From NCBI GenBank assembly GCA_005239435.1, contig SZNP01000004.1:186001-250000 (forward strand): DNA of 64,000 nucleotides, written 5' to 3'. This document shows, piece after piece, positions 61,728-64,000 of this stretch. Position 1 is the stretch's first letter. Each line of letters opens with the position of its first letter. The stretch comes from Halorussus salinisoli. GTDB lineage: Archaea > Halobacteriota > Halobacteria > Halobacteriales > Haladaptataceae. The notes below the pieces were generated by a model. It did not search any database, was not told the DNA's origin, and saw nothing but the letters and a program-made list of their open reading frames with translations. Made by a program: the position numbers and the translations under genes.

Positions 61728-62732
61728 TCAGGCCTTCTCGTTCACGTCGATGACGTTCACGTCCTCGTCGAGCGTCAGCTCTAACTCGGCATCCTCATGC
61801 TGAAACGTGACTCGAACCCGAGGTGGATCTGTTGCGATGAGTTCATGGTCAATGTCCTCCTTGAGGTCGATCTCGCGATATCGGGGTTGGAAACTTTTGG
61901 CGTCGTCATCCTCGTACTGGAGAGGCACATCGTGGTCGTAGTAGAAGGCGACCACTGCGGGATGGTGCATGACCAGCCACGAACACGATGGCACGATTTG
62001 TGCGGAGGCCTTGCAGACAGGGCAGCGAAACCGAGCCATCACGGCGTACCGCCGCTCGCAGGTGGAACAGACTCCCTCGGCCGCGTGGTCGTCACAGACG
62101 TGTAGCCAGCGGTCTATCGGGCCCGAGCACCCGGTACAAACCCCTTCGAGCGCGGATTGTGTGTTCCAGGTTCCTCTGATAGAGGCCGCATTGAGCAGTG
62201 CTTCTGGCCCCCGGTCGGTCATGCCAGCCGGATCCAGGCCCGTCGACGAGAGAATCCCTCCCGGAAACTGACCACGATCCCCGAATCGCCCCTCGCACTC
62301 GGTACAGACGTGCATGAGCGCCTCGTCGTGGTAGGTGATCGCCGTGGGAGCGCCACACACGGGACAGGCCCGGTCTACCTCGGTCGGGTCAAGTGCTGGA
62401 TCTTCGAGACCCACGCCCGCGATGACCGACTGTACGAGCTGGAAGCCGGTGGACCGGAGCTCGTACCCCGAATCGGTCTGGCGGACGAAGTGGCCGACCA
62501 GCTGTTTGAGGTGATAGTTGAACTGCGAGCCGTCGCGCATGCCGACGCGCTTGCGCAACTCCGCGAACGTAACAGCGCTCTCGGCTGTAAACGGTTCGTA
62601 TGCTTCCCAAAGAGCCAGCAGAATCGCTAGCCGGGTTTCGTGCCCTAAGACGGAGAAGGCTTCAGTCGCGCGTGACCCAGCAGCGCCCGCAGCCGCCTTG
62701 AGCGGTGGCTCGGTCGAATTCGTTTTGGCCAT
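61728..62732 (-). CDS. Winged-helix regulator with zinc-ribbon region (block 2)
   Basis: ATG 62732 (MAKTNSTEPPLKAAAGAAGS). 334 residues, very similar to the block 1 regulator end to end: winged helix VLGHETRLAILLALWEAYEP, cysteine pairs CPVCGAPT...CTEC, CTGCSGP, CSTCERR, CPVCKAS, and the same acidic C-terminal domain. A TATA-like TTTTATAGAC lies about 25-30 bases upstream (62756-62765), suggesting a leaderless transcript. Confidence 0.82.
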   Translation of the reverse strand: MAKTNSTEPPLKAAAGAAGSRATEAFSVLGHETRLAILLALWEAYEPFTAESAVTFAELRKRVGMRDGSQFNYHLKQLVGHFVRQTDSGYELRSTGFQLVQSVIAGVGLEDPALDPTEVDRACPVCGAPTAITYHDEALMHVCTECEGRFGDRGQFPGGILSSTGLDPAGMTDRGPEALLNAASIRGTWNTQSALEGVCTGCSGPIDRWLHVCDDHAAEGVCSTCERRYAVMARFRCPVCKASAQIVPSCSWLVMHHPAVVAFYYDHDVPLQYEDDDAKSFQPRYREIDLKEDIDHELIATDPPRVRVTFQHEDAELELTLDEDVNVIDVNEKA

Positions 62733-62840
62733 GTGGGTGGCTACCACATAACAGTCTATAAAACGGCGGGACGATCGAAGCGATGTGCCTTGAATGCAGT
62801 ACGCTACTTATGATAGTTTCTCGTTAAGTCTTCTCGGGCC

Positions 62841-62864
62841 GTGCTGAATTCAGAGGCCGCATCC
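62841..62864 (+). repeat. Partial repeat A
   Basis: GTGCTGAATTCAGAGGCCGC shares the first half of the core; between the two regulator genes. Confidence 0.45.
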
Positions 62865-62949
62865 ATTATGGTCGAGAATTCTACCCAAACTCAATTCGAA
62901 TAAAATATGTCAGACGTAGAGAACGTATTTACCATTGCCCCGTTCGTAC

Positions 62950-63909
62950 TCACGTCTGCACATCGATGACGGCACCCGCACCGTCGAGCGTCACGTTGAG
63001 GTCGTCGTCGTCGATGACGACCGTGACCTCGATCGCCAGCGGATCCTCGGATACGACGGTCTGGTCGGCGATAGTCTCCATCTCGACGCGGTGCCAGTTG
63101 TGCCCATAGACTTCGAAGTCGTGGTCGTGATAGAACGCTGCCACCGTCGGATGCACGAGGATGTGTCGCCCGGTGGGCATATGGAAGCTGTTCTGACAGA
63201 CGTCACAGACGCGCCGGAACAGGATCTCGAAGATGCGGTCGCAGTGGGGGCAGACCTGGCCGTCGCCGACCGTATGGTCCTCACAGATGAGCGGGGTCGC
63301 GGTGACCGTCCCCGAACAGCGTGGGCAGACACCCTCGATTAACAACATAATTCGGTATTTGACCCACGTGGTCTGCACCCGGTACATTTCGGCCAGCGAC
63401 CGTTCGCGGACCCCCGCTGGCAACAGTAACGGAATCGCCCGCAGTACGCCCGACCCGAGTTCGGGATGCTTCCATGCTCCTTCGCAGGCCGTACACCGGA
63501 CGAGTAACAGATCGGGAGACCGGTCCGTCCCGTGGTCGAGAACGACCTGACCGCCACATAGGGGACAGGGATCGTCGATCGGCTCAGTGTCGAGGACCAC
63601 CTCGTCAGTCAGCGCGCCCGCGAGCATCGTACTGATGATTTGTCCACCTGTTCGACGGAGTTCATAGCCGTCGTCGGTCTGACGGACGAACGGCCCGACG
63701 AGTTGGGTGAGGTGGTAGTTGAACTGCGAGCCGTCGCGCATGCCGACGCGTTTGCGCAATTCCGCGAACGACAGGGCCTCGCGCTTGGGGGCTGTGGGGT
63801 CCTGTGCGTCCCAGAGTTCGTAGAGTATGGCTAGCCGAGTTTCGTGGCCGAGGATGGCGAACGTCTCCTCTGGCGAGCGTCCGCCTCGACTTTCAGCGTC
63901 ACTGTGCAT
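62950..63909 (-). CDS. Third winged-helix/zinc-ribbon regulator paralogue
   Basis: 319 residues. The winged helix AILGHETRLAILYELWDAQD and LRKRVGMRDGSQFNYHLTQL is close to the other two. The metal-binding region differs in spacing (CPLCGGQ, CTACEGA, CPRCSGT, CPHCDR, CDVCQNS) and the C-terminus is divergent. Same strand as the block 2 regulator, whose start lies 218 bases beyond this stop. Its own target genes would lie outside the window or be shared. Confidence 0.8.
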   Translation of the reverse strand: MHSDAESRGGRSPEETFAILGHETRLAILYELWDAQDPTAPKREALSFAELRKRVGMRDGSQFNYHLTQLVGPFVRQTDDGYELRRTGGQIISTMLAGALTDEVVLDTEPIDDPCPLCGGQVVLDHGTDRSPDLLLVRCTACEGAWKHPELGSGVLRAIPLLLPAGVRERSLAEMYRVQTTWVKYRIMLLIEGVCPRCSGTVTATPLICEDHTVGDGQVCPHCDRIFEILFRRVCDVCQNSFHMPTGRHILVHPTVAAFYHDHDFEVYGHNWHRVEMETIADQTVVSEDPLAIEVTVVIDDDDLNVTLDGAGAVIDVQT

Positions 63910-64000
63910 AGTGGCATCGTAGGCCAGTATGTCGTGACTATTGTTAACTATTATCGTACCAGGGGATGGGGCAACCGACGACTTTGTACGACGACCTGTT

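Overview
The window is haloarchaeal DNA (class Halobacteria; genus not determinable by eye). The predicted proteins are strongly acidic, and the gene families are typical of that group: Tat signal peptides, a Bat-type HTH-10 regulator, DUF2267, amphi-Trp, DUF389, five UspA-type stress proteins, a geranylgeranyl-reductase-family flavoprotein, IS1341-type TnpB, and an Orc1/Cdc6 gene surrounded by origin recognition boxes. No rRNA, tRNA or CRISPR array was seen. The density of repeats, broken genes and transposon ends, plus its own origin, suggests an accessory chromosomal region or a megaplasmid.

Layout. 1-3.6 kb: ureohydrolase (cut by the window start), an NrpR-like regulator and a sodium:solute symporter, plausibly uptake and hydrolysis of a guanidino compound as a nitrogen source. 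3.6-15 kb: single genes separated by many copies of a non-coding repeat (repeat A, core TGCTGAATAGAGGGCGCG). This stretch also holds block 1 of a duplicated three-gene module: a winged-helix/zinc-ribbon regulator, a small membrane protein with a C-terminal HTH-like segment, and a secreted beta-helix protein. 13-21.3 kb: a tyrosine recombinase, a SnoaL-like protein followed by a SnoaL/FAD-oxidase fusion, a sulfite-oxidase-like enzyme, a TnpB element and an exported inositol-phosphatase-like protein. This segment ends at a second partial copy of the recombinase 3' end. 21.4-30 kb: UspA proteins, a CNNM/CorC protein, an AI-2E exporter and small stress-type genes.

30.4-36.3 kb: a run of gene units (VapB/VapC, MNT/HEPN, a frameshifted flavin monooxygenase plus dienelactone hydrolase). 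The boundaries are marked by the same directly oriented repeat with a GTTCGA-N3-TCGAAC palindrome, and the outermost repeats abut truncated genes. This cassette-like arrangement is my best candidate for an undescribed system. 36.5-41.3 kb: a peptide/nickel-type ABC transporter whose two ATPases and two permeases lie in convergent operons. 41.6-43.9 kb: a replication origin with seven good copies and one degenerate copy of TCGCACACGGGGT around orc1/cdc6 and an A+T-rich stretch. 44-47.4 kb: an OpuB-type compatible-solute ABC operon. 47.4-55.6 kb: a catabolic cluster (HTH-10 regulator, MmgE/PrpD, amidohydrolase, DUF6282-like hydrolase, FAD/Fe-S 2-hydroxyacid oxidase, divergent nitrilase-family amidase). 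55.6-59.8 kb: an intact DUF234-type archaeal ATPase and a decayed paralogue. 60.2-63.9 kb: block 2 of the duplicated module in inverted orientation, with its membrane protein shrunk to 48 residues, then a third regulator paralogue.

Several genes are broken by what look like single-base deletions; sequencing error should be excluded before calling them pseudogenes.
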